From SAR202 cluster bacterium (GTDB taxonomy: Bacteria > Chloroflexota > Dehalococcoidia > Lucifugimonadales > GCA-2712585): DNA of 34,235 bases. The stretch is taken from NCBI GenBank assembly GCA_016872285.1, contig VGZZ01000001.1:1-34235 (forward strand), written 5' to 3'. A model generated the notes under the pieces. The model was not told the origin of the DNA. It saw only the letters and a list, made by a program, of their open reading frames with translations, and made no database searches. Both the position numbers and the translations under genes were made by a program. Each line of letters begins with the position of its first letter. The first letter of the stretch is position 1. Below, piece by piece: positions 1-7,654 of the stretch.

Positions 1-2
1 GC

Positions 3-191
3 GTCGCAGAGCGCGACAAGATAGCCCAGGAGCTCGGAGACATCTGGGTGAAGAAAGCCTTCACCATCCCCACGTTCTGGGTCACCGCTGAAATCGCCTA
101 CAACCCCAGCGTCGTTGCCGATTACACCGTGAACATGCTGCACATGGGCCCGGTTCGCTACCACGAGTACACCAAGGCCGTGACAAAGTAA
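3..191 (+). CDS. ABC transporter solute-binding protein, family 5-like (3' end only)
   Basis: Only the last 62 codons are inside the window; the first complete codon is at 3 and the TAA stop is at 189-191. The visible tail contains VADYTVNMLHMGPVRYHEY and ends TKAVTK. This style of C-terminus (an aromatic-rich segment after a helix, with YNP and a final Tyr-rich strand) resembles the ends of extracytoplasmic peptide/nickel-type binding proteins (SBP family 5), which deliver substrate to an ABC importer in the membrane. The assignment rests on resemblance of a short tail only, so the family is tentative. A perfect hairpin terminator follows 20 nt after the stop, so this is the last gene of its transcript. 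Confidence 0.45.
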   Translation, partial: VAERDKIAQELGDIWVKKAFTIPTFWVTAEIAYNPSVVADYTVNMLHMGPVRYHEYTKAVTK

Positions 192-211
192 CCCTTCTAA
201 GAACGGCTTAG

Positions 212-247
212 AAAGAGAAGCCCCCCGGAATCGGGGGGCTTCTCTTT
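212..247 (+). terminator. Rho-independent terminator after the solute-binding protein
   Basis: Perfect 16-bp stem (212-227 with 232-247) around the loop GAAT. The 3' arm ends in CTTCTCTTT and a pyrimidine tract follows. The U run is short but the stem is very G+C rich. Confidence 0.85.
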
Positions 248-328
248 TCCCTCCCGGCACGGCCCTACCCCGCCACCCTCCCCAATGCTAGAATACCGCC
301 TGTCCATCCCACCATTAAGGAGCCTGTC

Positions 329-2236
329 ATGCCCAGCTATTACAATCGAGGGGCCACGTACAAAGAGGAGCCGGTCCTCCCTGACGACCCCCTCATCGAC
401 CTCCTGGCCCAGACCAACGCCAAAGTCGAGCAGTTCGACCTCTCCGCCGACGGCAGGAAGCTGGCCTACGTCTCCGCCGAGTCCGGCGGCTACGACCTCT
501 ACACCTGCGACATCGACGGGGGGAACCGAAAACGCATCGTCACCATGTACCCCGAGGAATGCCTGGGCCCTTCCTGGTCCCCCGACGGCCAGTGGATCGC
601 CTACTGCGCCCGTGACACCATGTTCAAAGTAAAGGCTGACGGCTCAGAACCCCCCATCAACCTTACCTATGGCCGAGGGCCGGGAACAGCCCACGCCTTT
701 ATGCGCTGGACCCCCGACGGCAAGCGGATTGTATTCATCACTCTGGGCTCTAATGGCTACATGCAGGTGGCATCAGTATCCACTGAGATACCCAGGGGCA
801 GGATAAACATCAGGTACATCACCAATGAGGACTTCAACAGCACTGATGTCTTTGTCTCTCCCGACGGCAAGCATGTGGCCTTTATGTCGGACCGCTCAGG
901 CTATGCCGACTTCAAAAGGATGGATATCTGGATAGCCCCCATCGATGGCGGGGAAGCCAGGAACATGACCCCCAATACCCTTGAGCATTACGACTACCGG
1001 CCCAGGTGGTCCCCCGACGGCAAGAAGCTGGTCTATACGACAGACAAGAGCAACTTCAGGAAGATATGGGTTGTAGATATAGCTACAGGCAAGGCCTCTT
1101 CCCTTACCGAAGGCCAGGGAGAGTATGACGAGTACAACCCCAGGTACTCCCCCGACGGGCAGTGGATAGCCTACGTGGCCAACATGGGCTGGAACTTCCA
1201 CATTATGAAGATAAAGGCTGACGGGTCAGGCAAGCCGATCCAGCTAACTAAGCGGGACGGGGTGCATGGGGGCATAGACGCCTACCAGGCTAGAGGGTCT
1301 ATCAGGTGGACGCCTGATTCCAAGAGCATCGTGTTCACCTACATGAACCACGAGGTATGCTCGGGCATATGGAGCATCAGCGCTGAGGGAGGAGAGCCCA
1401 GGCAGATTTCCAACCACATGCCCAGGGGACTCTCTGGGTTCCAGTTCATCAAGCCCGCTCTGATTAAGTACAAGAGCAGGGATGGGCTGGAGGTGCCCGC
1501 CTGGCTGTACCGGCCCAAGGATGCGGGGAACAAGAAGACTCCCCTGGTAGTCTATGCCAGGGCCAACACCAAAGGCATCCACGTCAACGGGTTCTACCCA
1601 TACATCCAGTACTACCTGCACAAGGGCTACACCGTGGTCTGTCCTCTGGTAAGGGGCAGCGGGGGGCTGGGCAAGCGGTACGAGTTCCTGAACTTTGGTG
1701 ACTGGGGCGGCGGTGACATCGATGACTTCGCCTACTCGGCCTACCACCTGGCGGAGCAGGGGCTTATCGACAAGGACAAGGTGGTCATGCAGGGCGGCTC
1801 CACCGGCGGGTACTTCGCCCTCACCACCACCTTCCGCTACCCCGACCTCCTCAAAGCCTCCGTCTGCTTCTACGGCCCGCCCGACCTAATCCACATGTGG
1901 AACTGCCGCAACGGCGCCGCCAAGCCCGTCCTCGGCGACGTCGTCGCCGGCGACCGCGGCAGCCCCGAAATGGCCCCCGACCACTGGCAAGGCCGCTCCC
2001 TCATCTACAACCTCGACAAGCTCAAGACCCCCCTCCTCCTCCTCTGGGGCGACCGCGACAGCGTCCGAATCTCCATGGTCGACGACCTGTTCAAAGCCTG
2101 CCAGGCCAAAGGCAAGTACGCCGAGTACATCCAGTACAACTGCGAGCCTCACGGCTGGTACCACTGGCGCCCCGAAAACGTCCGGGACTCCCTGCGCCGC
2201 ATTCACGCCCACTTCAAAAAGTTCACCGGCGTCTAA
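329..2236 (+). CDS. S9 family (prolyl oligopeptidase-like) serine peptidase
   Basis: Predicted 635-residue serine peptidase, probably cytoplasmic because no signal peptide is visible. The N-terminal two thirds is a beta-propeller of PD40/TolB-like blades, seen as repeated (W/Y)(S/T)PDG motifs near residues 82, 127, 176, 227, 273 and 327. The C-terminal alpha/beta-hydrolase domain carries GGSTGGY with the nucleophile Ser491, the acid in WGDRD (Asp575 or Asp577) and His608 in EPHGW. Propeller plus this order of catalytic residues is the S9C acylaminoacyl-peptidase/oligopeptidase architecture. The ATG is preceded by AAGGAG at 317-322 with good spacing. The gene stands alone between two terminators. 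Codon choice is uneven: the ends use CGC/ATC-type codons while about 740-1720 uses many AGG and ATA codons. Confidence 0.9.
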   Translation: MPSYYNRGATYKEEPVLPDDPLIDLLAQTNAKVEQFDLSADGRKLAYVSAESGGYDLYTCDIDGGNRKRIVTMYPEECLGPSWSPDGQWIAYCARDTMFKVKADGSEPPINLTYGRGPGTAHAFMRWTPDGKRIVFITLGSNGYMQVASVSTEIPRGRINIRYITNEDFNSTDVFVSPDGKHVAFMSDRSGYADFKRMDIWIAPIDGGEARNMTPNTLEHYDYRPRWSPDGKKLVYTTDKSNFRKIWVVDIATGKASSLTEGQGEYDEYNPRYSPDGQWIAYVANMGWNFHIMKIKADGSGKPIQLTKRDGVHGGIDAYQARGSIRWTPDSKSIVFTYMNHEVCSGIWSISAEGGEPRQISNHMPRGLSGFQFIKPALIKYKSRDGLEVPAWLYRPKDAGNKKTPLVVYARANTKGIHVNGFYPYIQYYLHKGYTVVCPLVRGSGGLGKRYEFLNFGDWGGGDIDDFAYSAYHLAEQGLIDKDKVVMQGGSTGGYFALTTTFRYPDLLKASVCFYGPPDLIHMWNCRNGAAKPVLGDVVAGDRGSPEMAPDHWQGRSLIYNLDKLKTPLLLLWGDRDSVRISMVDDLFKACQAKGKYAEYIQYNCEPHGWYHWRPENVRDSLRRIHAHFKKFTGV

Positions 2237-2253
2237 CCCCTCAACTCAAAATA

Positions 2254-2291
2254 GGGAAGGGGCGGGCCGTCATGACGGTCCGCCCCTTCCC
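2254..2291 (+). terminator. Terminator after the S9 peptidase
   Basis: Near-perfect inverted repeat: GGGAAGGGGCGGGCCG pairs with the segment ending at 2291 with one mismatch, around the centre TCATGA. It begins 17 nt after the stop codon. No long U run follows. Confidence 0.65.
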
Positions 2292-2402
2292 CACTTATGT
2301 AATCTTTCTGTCTAGCCCTCTCTTCTCGCTGATCGCCCTGGATGGGATTCAATCCTCCCCGCCGATAGGCATAAGCGGAGTCCTGGTAAGAAACATGCGC
2401 GG

Positions 2403-2552
2403 CTAAGACCCACCCTTCCTCTGCTTCCCAACCTCCCTCCTGTTCTTCAACGGCATCTTTTTCAGTTCGTCCCCCTTGGTCCACGTCGACAGGTACTGCA
2501 GCAGTATCGCCGCCCCCAATACAGCCATGCCGATATAAAGGAATGCTTCCAT
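2403..2552 (-). CDS. Small single-span membrane protein (49 aa), hypothetical
   Basis: A 49-codon frame starts at ATG 2552 and stops at TAG 2403-2405. The product begins MEAFLYIGMAVLGAAILLQY, a clean hydrophobic helix of about 18-20 residues, then has a strongly basic tail (KKMPLKNRR, GKQRK). This is the shape of a single-span membrane peptide with a cytoplasmic positive tail. The start is preceded by AAAGGGAGAG, a usable ribosome binding site about 5 nt upstream. It lies alone in the gap between the S9 and M16 genes. I do not recognise a family. The hydrophobic/basic partition and the ribosome binding site argue that it is real, but it could be chance. Confidence 0.5.
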   Translation of the reverse strand: MEAFLYIGMAVLGAAILLQYLSTWTKGDELKKMPLKNRREVGKQRKGGS

Positions 2553-2762
2553 ATCTCTCCCTTTCTATATAGTGAGGTAACGCTCTGTCCCAAGTTTCAA
2601 GCGCCCTCGTATTTCTATAATCAAAACGTCCAAAATCCTCCACTGTCAGGCCCCTCAGCACCCAACTTATACCCACACCATCCCTCGAATTGCGCGGCGT
2701 TGGTCAGGCTCTCCAAGACAACAGACTCTCCTTTACCTGCTTCAACAGACCTTCATCAAGCC

Positions 2763-2798
2763 AAGACGGGTAGGCCGATCTATCGGCCTACCCGTCTT
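2763..2798. terminator. Perfect long hairpin, possible bidirectional terminator
   Basis: AAGACGGGTAGGCCGAT (2763-2779) pairs with ATCGGCCTACCCGTCTT (2782-2798). The plus-strand side is followed by TAATTAA. It lies about 330 nt beyond the M16 stop on the minus strand and has no obvious plus-strand gene before it, so the transcript it ends is unclear. Confidence 0.5.
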
Positions 2799-2871
2799 TA
2801 ATTAACCCAACGAGCTGACCGGTGTGATCCTTTGTCGTATACACGAGTCGGAAAGGGTCGGGGGCCCCTCC

Positions 2872-3082
2872 CATCTGGTTCTCCCTCTTCTCCTATTGAA
2901 AAGAGCTCCGCTACCTTAGCGCATATATCGCGAAGTCCGATGGAATCGGACCGTCCTGAGTCCGCCTCTGGCGGATCGAAGGAGGGTGATGAGGTGACCC
3001 TATTATTCCTTCTTCTTCCAGCAGGCTGTACTCAGTCCCGATGCAGTCGGGAAAGGGGCCAGGGGATGGTATCCCGAATGAG
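2872..3082. repeat. Composite intergenic repeat, family A (copy 1)
   Basis: It contains the shared modules ATCTGGTTCTCCCTCTTCTCC, CCGTCCTGAG...GGATCGAAGGAGG, GGGTGATGAGGTG, CCAGCAGGCTGTACTCAGTC and GATGGTATCCCG. All of these recur elsewhere in the window, most closely at 28311-28505. This copy is expanded and degenerate, with two modules in series. Confidence 0.75.
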
Positions 3083-3129
3083 GGCGAGGCCGGCCATTTC
3101 GGAATCAGGCCCCGGCAAAAACCAGACCC

Positions 3130-4452
3130 CTACAGCTTGAACACCTTCCTGAACCTCGCCTCAGACCTGAACGGCCCCACCACCGCCAGGTTCAACTGGT
3201 CCTCCCTCACAATATCCCGCGTCACCCTGTTGAGGTCCTCCAGCGTAACCATATCGATGGCCCTCGTCACATCCTCCACACTGTTCACATACCCCAGCAG
3301 CAGCTCCTGTGCTCCCTGCCACATCCCCACGCTGCGGCTGTCCTCCATCCTCAGCAAAAGCCGCCCCTTGGTCAACTCCTTCGCCTTCTCCACCTCCTCC
3401 TCGCTGAACCCCTGCGTCATCTTCCCCATCTCCCGCATAATAGCCTCCACCGACTCCGTGCTGCGAGAAGGCTCCGTGCCGCAATAAATAACAAAAGCGC
3501 CCGTGTCGTGGAACTGGCTTACCGAGCTATGCACGTCGTAAGCCAGGCCCAGCCGCTCCCTCACCTCCAGGAACAATCGGCTGCTCATTCCTTCGCCGAA
3601 AATCGTATTCATCAACATCAGTGCGTACCTGTCGGGGTGGTTCAGGGGCAAAGCGGGCAGCGCAATGCATATGTGCGCCTGCTCCGTCTTGCGGCTCTCC
3701 ACCCTCATTCCCTTCTCCCCCTGCTCCCTGTGCGACCTGCTCCACTCCCACGGCTGGCCCGGCTTCCACTCCCTGGTCGCCTCCGACACCTGTTCCAGCA
3801 CCTCGTCATGCGATATCGCCCCCGCCACCGACAGCACCACGTTATTGGGCACGTACTGGTTCCGCATCATATCCCACAGGTCGTCCCTTACAATCCCCGA
3901 CACTGACTCCTTGGTGCCTCCCACGTCCCTTCCCATAGGCTGGCTCGGCCACATCATCTCATCGATGAGCAAGTCCACCCTGTGAGATGGGTAATCGTTG
4001 CTCATCCTGAGCTCCTCCAGGATAACCTGCCGCTCCTTCTCCATCTCCGTCTGCTCCAACAGCGGGTGCAGCACCATGTCCGTCACCACTGACAGCGCCT
4101 TGGATGCGTGAGGCTTGGCCACCTTGCACCAGTAGGTGGTCATCTCCCGCTCCGTGCTGGCGTTCATTATCCCGCCCGTCCCCTCAATCGCCTCGCTGAT
4201 AATCTTGGCCGTCGGCCACTCCCGCGTCCCCTTGAACAGGAGGTGTTCCAGAAAATGCGTCGAGCCGGCTGTACGGTCCGACTCGTACCTTGAACCCGCC
4301 CCCACAAAGTACCCCACCGTCACCGCGTGGGTATGCGGCATCGACGTTGTAATGACTCTGAGGCCGTTGTCCAGCCTAGTGTTCCTGTATTCCACCGACT
4401 TTGGTTCCGTTCGAGATGCCTCCATCGTCTTCGCCGGCTTCACTTTTGCCAT
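3130..4452 (-). CDS. M16 family zinc metallopeptidase (pitrilysin/processing-peptidase-like)
   Basis: Predicted 440-residue zinc protease of the M16B type, homologous to mitochondrial processing peptidase beta and bacterial PqqL/YmxG proteins. The inverted zinc motif HFLEH lies at residues 66-70 (His66, His70 as ligands, Glu69 as catalytic base). The third ligand is the Glu pair at 146-147 in ILEEL, about 80 residues downstream as in the family. The second half is the usual non-catalytic M16 domain, with an R/Y-type segment near RLGLAYDVHSS. Its length fits a single-chain M16B enzyme that cleaves short peptides. No signal peptide is visible, so it is probably cytoplasmic. It follows the MBL-fold hydrolase gene by 67 nt on the same strand and may be cotranscribed with it. 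Confidence 0.93.
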   Translation of the reverse strand: MAKVKPAKTMEASRTEPKSVEYRNTRLDNGLRVITTSMPHTHAVTVGYFVGAGSRYESDRTAGSTHFLEHLLFKGTREWPTAKIISEAIEGTGGIMNASTEREMTTYWCKVAKPHASKALSVVTDMVLHPLLEQTEMEKERQVILEELRMSNDYPSHRVDLLIDEMMWPSQPMGRDVGGTKESVSGIVRDDLWDMMRNQYVPNNVVLSVAGAISHDEVLEQVSEATREWKPGQPWEWSRSHREQGEKGMRVESRKTEQAHICIALPALPLNHPDRYALMLMNTIFGEGMSSRLFLEVRERLGLAYDVHSSVSQFHDTGAFVIYCGTEPSRSTESVEAIMREMGKMTQGFSEEEVEKAKELTKGRLLLRMEDSRSVGMWQGAQELLLGYVNSVEDVTRAIDMVTLEDLNRVTRDIVREDQLNLAVVGPFRSEARFRKVFKL

Positions 4453-4519
4453 ACTTGTTTTTCTTGCGCTGCCTTTCTATATGTGGCCGGCGCCTAAGCG
4501 TCGGCTTATTAATGTCTCC

Positions 4520-5167
4520 CTAACTCTTAGCCCACGACACGTGCCCGTGCACGTCCGACGGATGGCTCCTCGACGCGAACGCCGCGTATTCTTTTTTTGA
4601 CTTCCCTATCGTGGTGTCGTCCCCATGTCCTGGATACACGTGCGTGTCCTCAGGCAGCGCCAGCAGCCTCGACGTGATGCTCTTCACTACCTGCTGAAAA
4701 GCCTCCGGCGACCTGGTGTAACCTGGCCCTCCTGGAAACAGCGTGTCGCCGGAAAATAAGTGCTTGCCCGTTAGAAAGCACACCCCGCCAGGTGTGTGGC
4801 CGGGCGTGTGAATCGCCCGTAAGCTTATCTTGCCGACGCTGATTGTCTGTCCATCCTCTAAATTGAACCCGGGCTTGTTCGGCAACAGGTTATGCGCGTC
4901 GCCTGAATGTATCCCGCCCGGCTTCCCGGCCCGCTCCGTCATCTCCTTGAAGCTGGCGATGTGGTCCCCGTGGCCGTGGGTGATAAGGATCGCCTTCACC
5001 TTCGACAGGTCCTTCACCTGCGACAGCAGCTTCTCCGGCTCCGCCGGCGCGTCGATGATTACGCACTCGCCCGTCTCCGCGCACGTTAAAATATAGCCGT
5101 TATTGTTCACCGGTCCCATATGCGGAATCTTCTGAATCAGTACCTTATCATGGTTGCGTGAGTCCAT
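4520..5167 (-). CDS. MBL-fold metallo-hydrolase (glyoxalase II-like)
   Basis: Predicted 215-residue metallo-beta-lactamase-fold hydrolase. The metal motif HGHGDH is at residues 64-69, followed by His124 in HTPGHTPGG, the bridging Asp141 in SGDTLF and His181 in YPGHGDD. This full set supports a working dinuclear metal site, as in hydroxyacylglutathione hydrolases and related thioesterases. The substrate cannot be read from the sequence, and the protein lacks the C-terminal glutathione-binding extension of classical GloB, so glyoxalase II activity is not assured. ATG 5167 is preceded by GAGGTGG. It is the first gene of a probable two-gene unit with the M16 protease. Confidence 0.9.
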   Translation of the reverse strand: MDSRNHDKVLIQKIPHMGPVNNNGYILTCAETGECVIIDAPAEPEKLLSQVKDLSKVKAILITHGHGDHIASFKEMTERAGKPGGIHSGDAHNLLPNKPGFNLEDGQTISVGKISLRAIHTPGHTPGGVCFLTGKHLFSGDTLFPGGPGYTRSPEAFQQVVKSITSRLLALPEDTHVYPGHGDDTTIGKSKKEYAAFASRSHPSDVHGHVSWAKS

Positions 5168-5570
5168 TGCGCCACCTCAGACCCTCATCCCACAATCTTA
5201 GCACGTGCTGATATTTGAAGGGTCAAGGACTCCGCCAACCCTCCCGCTGGATCCCCCGTCCCAACCTCATCTCTGGACAAAAGCCCGGGGAACTGGTGCA
5301 TCTTTAAAATCCTTCCTTCCGGCAGACGTGGATTCACATGAAAGGAAGTCTCACGCTTTCTTTTTCTTCTTTTAGGACTTGTTTATGAGAAGCTAGGAGC
5401 TATCTAAGCAGGCGGGGATGGGGGTTTCTTATGGTTCTCCCCCTTCGGCCTGGAAGGCGAAGGGGGAGCTAGAGGGGGTTGTGGTGCATTATTTTCTTTC
5501 CCTCTTCTCAGAAAGGAGAAGAGGGATAAAGGGTGATGAGGTCGCCCCGATTAGAACTAAGGCTGGCCTT
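5168..5570. other. Intergenic region with composite repeat
   Basis: This 403-base gap lies upstream of the MBL gene and downstream of the histidine kinase gene. Its 5427-5552 part is a two-hairpin repeat, listed separately. The rest contains a polypyrimidine stretch near 5360. No gene is seen. Confidence 0.6.
5427..5552. repeat. Composite intergenic repeat, family A (copy 2, two hairpins)
   Basis: Hairpin 1 (5437-5468) has CTCCCCCTTCG against CGAAGGGGGAG. Hairpin 2 pairs 5500-5509 with 5516-5525 (CCCTCTTCTC / GAGAAGAGGG) and is followed by ATAAAGGGTGATGAGGTCG. The linker AGAGGGGGTTGTGGTG between them is nearly identical in the copy at 32188-32320. It may terminate the histidine kinase transcript, since it lies just after that gene's stop. 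Confidence 0.8.
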
Positions 5571-7433
5571 CTAGCCAAGGCCCACAGGCAATAAATCCTT
5601 AGCCCCCAGCATCTCCAACTGCCCGCTCACCACCGGCAGTTCCACTATAAAATGCGCTCCTTTTTCCCTTCCCAACTGCACAAAAATCCTGCCCCCATGC
5701 TCAACGATTATGTTCATCGAAATCGTCAGGCCCAGCCCCACACTTCTCTCCGACCCCTTGGTGGTAAAAAACGGCTCGAATATCCTCTTTTCCATCCCCT
5801 TCGGTATCCCCGCCCCATTGTCCTTTATCTCCACCCGCACCCACTCCTTAAACACGCCCGTCTTAACCCACAGCTTCCGCCCCGACTTGCGGCTAATCAA
5901 GGCGTCTTCCGCGTTATCGATTAGGTTGGTCAGCGCCAGTTGTATCTGCAACGGGTCCGCTGTGACAAAGGGCAGTTCCTTGCATAACTCCTGCGCCGCC
6001 TTAATGCTTTTCCTCTCAAAAGCGCCCTTCCTTAAGTTCAACAATATAGACACCATCTGATTGATATCCACAGGTATCCGCTTCCCCCCTTGGGATCCGG
6101 TCAGCCGCAGCAAGCTGTGGACAATGTTCGCCGCTCTTTCGGCGTTAGAAGAAATCTCCTGAAGCCATCTTTCAGCATTGGGGTCCGACTTATCCCTCTT
6201 AATCAGTTCGGTAAACCCCAGAATCACCGCCAGCGGATTGTTTATTTCGTGGGCAATTCCCACCGCCATCCGCCCCAGGGCCGATAGCGTCCCCGTCCGC
6301 ATTAAATGCTCCATCGCCATGCGTTCCGATGTCACGTCGTGCAAGCTGACAATCGCATACCTGTTGGCGCCCAAAGCCTCTTCCAGGTCCGCGCTAGCCT
6401 CAAACGTGGTCACATTCGCCATCAGTGTCTTGGCCCCGGCCTTGGTCTCTATTGATACCTCAATATTCGCCAGCCGCCTATTGTTCTTTAGCGACGAATT
6501 GATAAATCTAATCAACGCCGGCGCTTTTACCACGTCCTCCAGCGGAACACCCTTCGTCTGCTTCGCCTCTATGTCTAGCATCGAATGGAAAGCGCGGTTT
6601 GCCAGCTCTATGACTCCCCCGCTATTGATAACCACCAACCCGCACGGCGCGTTGGCTAGCATCCGCCTCGCCAACTCCACCTGAAACCTGAGTTGGGCCT
6701 CCGTCCGCTTCTTCTCTGTCACGTCCCTCGCAATTTCCGACGCGCCCATCACCTCTCCCGAAACCCCAATCACAGGCGACACCGAAAGCGACACCCTCAG
6801 CAGCGCGCCGTCCTTTTTGAACCGTAGCGTCTCGTGGTGCGCTACCCTCCCTCCAGACCGGATTATGGACAGCATCTGCGCCGCCTCCGCCATCCGTCCA
6901 GGCGGAACAATGATGGAGGCGTTCTTCCCCACCACTTCTTCTTTGCTGTAACCGAACAGCCTCTCCGCCGCCCCATTCCAGCTAGTAATCTCCCCGTCCA
7001 GTGTCTCGCTTACAATCGCATCCTCTGATGACTCCACGATAGCCGCCAGCAGCGCCTGCCGCGACTCGGCTGGCTTTCTTGCGCTGACATCCCTGAAATT
7101 TGCCGCCACCCACCCAACCATAGAATCATCCAGCATATTCACCGCCGCTACCTCAATCCATCGCCACGTGCCGGCCTTATGCCTCAATCTGAACTCACCC
7201 GTGGCCGTGCCGCCGGGGCTCGCTATCAACTTGGCAAAGTTCGCCCTCATCCCTTCGCCATCCTCAGGATGCGCCAGCCCCATAAAATGTTGCCCCGCGA
7301 GATCCTCTGCGGCATAGCCCAATATCCTCGTCGTCGCCGGGCTGGCGTAGGCAATAGTCCCTTCTCGATTTATAAGGACTATCGCATCAAAGCTGCGCTC
7401 CAGCAGGGCCTGATAAAGCTGACTGTTGACCAT
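5571..7433 (-). CDS. Soluble PAS-domain sensor histidine kinase
   Basis: Predicted 620-residue cytoplasmic histidine kinase with no membrane segments. Three PAS domains lie at about residues 7-118, 127-243 and 252-370; PAS1 and PAS2 carry the PAC-type ends NFRDVSARK and EIARDVTEKK. The kinase core has the H-box AHEINNPL (phospho-acceptor His395), N-box LTNLIDNAEDAL (about 501-512), G1 DNGAGIP (538-544), F-box FEPFFTTK (552-559) and G2 VGLGL (565-569). All ATP-binding motifs are intact. There is no receiver domain and no response regulator gene nearby, so this is an orphan kinase whose partner lies elsewhere. ATG 7433 has GGAGG six to eight nt upstream. The sensed signal is unknown, as no cofactor-binding signature is evident. 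Confidence 0.93.
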   Translation of the reverse strand: MVNSQLYQALLERSFDAIVLINREGTIAYASPATTRILGYAAEDLAGQHFMGLAHPEDGEGMRANFAKLIASPGGTATGEFRLRHKAGTWRWIEVAAVNMLDDSMVGWVAANFRDVSARKPAESRQALLAAIVESSEDAIVSETLDGEITSWNGAAERLFGYSKEEVVGKNASIIVPPGRMAEAAQMLSIIRSGGRVAHHETLRFKKDGALLRVSLSVSPVIGVSGEVMGASEIARDVTEKKRTEAQLRFQVELARRMLANAPCGLVVINSGGVIELANRAFHSMLDIEAKQTKGVPLEDVVKAPALIRFINSSLKNNRRLANIEVSIETKAGAKTLMANVTTFEASADLEEALGANRYAIVSLHDVTSERMAMEHLMRTGTLSALGRMAVGIAHEINNPLAVILGFTELIKRDKSDPNAERWLQEISSNAERAANIVHSLLRLTGSQGGKRIPVDINQMVSILLNLRKGAFERKSIKAAQELCKELPFVTADPLQIQLALTNLIDNAEDALISRKSGRKLWVKTGVFKEWVRVEIKDNGAGIPKGMEKRIFEPFFTTKGSERSVGLGLTISMNIIVEHGGRIFVQLGREKGAHFIVELPVVSGQLEMLGAKDLLPVGLG

Positions 7434-7601
7434 CCTAGCCCTCCAAGCCCCTGCGAGCCTGTGGCCTCACCCCAAACGGCTCGCCATCCCGATTCTAGCC
7501 CTTAGCAACCCCCCCCGCCCTCGTACTTTGGTGTAGTAGTTATCAACCATGACTAGCTGTGACCATCAGAACAATCATTCAAGGCCCGTCATCTGAGGAA
7601 A

Positions 7602-7639
7602 TATGAAAGGCCCTCTGATGCATCAGAGGGCCTTTCATA
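7602..7639 (-). terminator. Terminator after the DUF4382/DUF5666 lipoprotein gene
   Basis: Perfect 38-bp palindrome: TATGAAAGGCCCTCTGATG (7602-7620) and its exact complement (7621-7639). It begins 15 nt beyond the lipoprotein stop, and the minus-strand side runs into CTTTCATATTTCC. Confidence 0.85.
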
Positions 7640-7654
7640 CGGTTTGCGCTTTGG

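Larger units (their letters stand above)
2553..3129. other. Intergenic region: hairpin and composite repeat, no convincing gene
   Basis: This 577-base gap upstream of the small membrane protein and downstream of the M16 gene contains a perfect hairpin (2763-2798) and a composite repeat (2872-3082), described separately. I found no tRNA or other RNA gene. Frames crossing it are short, low-complexity and run through the repeats. Confidence 0.6.

Noticed and set aside
2233-2676. Minus-strand frame of 147 residues across the gap after the S9 gene
   Set aside because: It overlaps a terminator, has no domain and covers the better-supported 49-residue gene in another frame.
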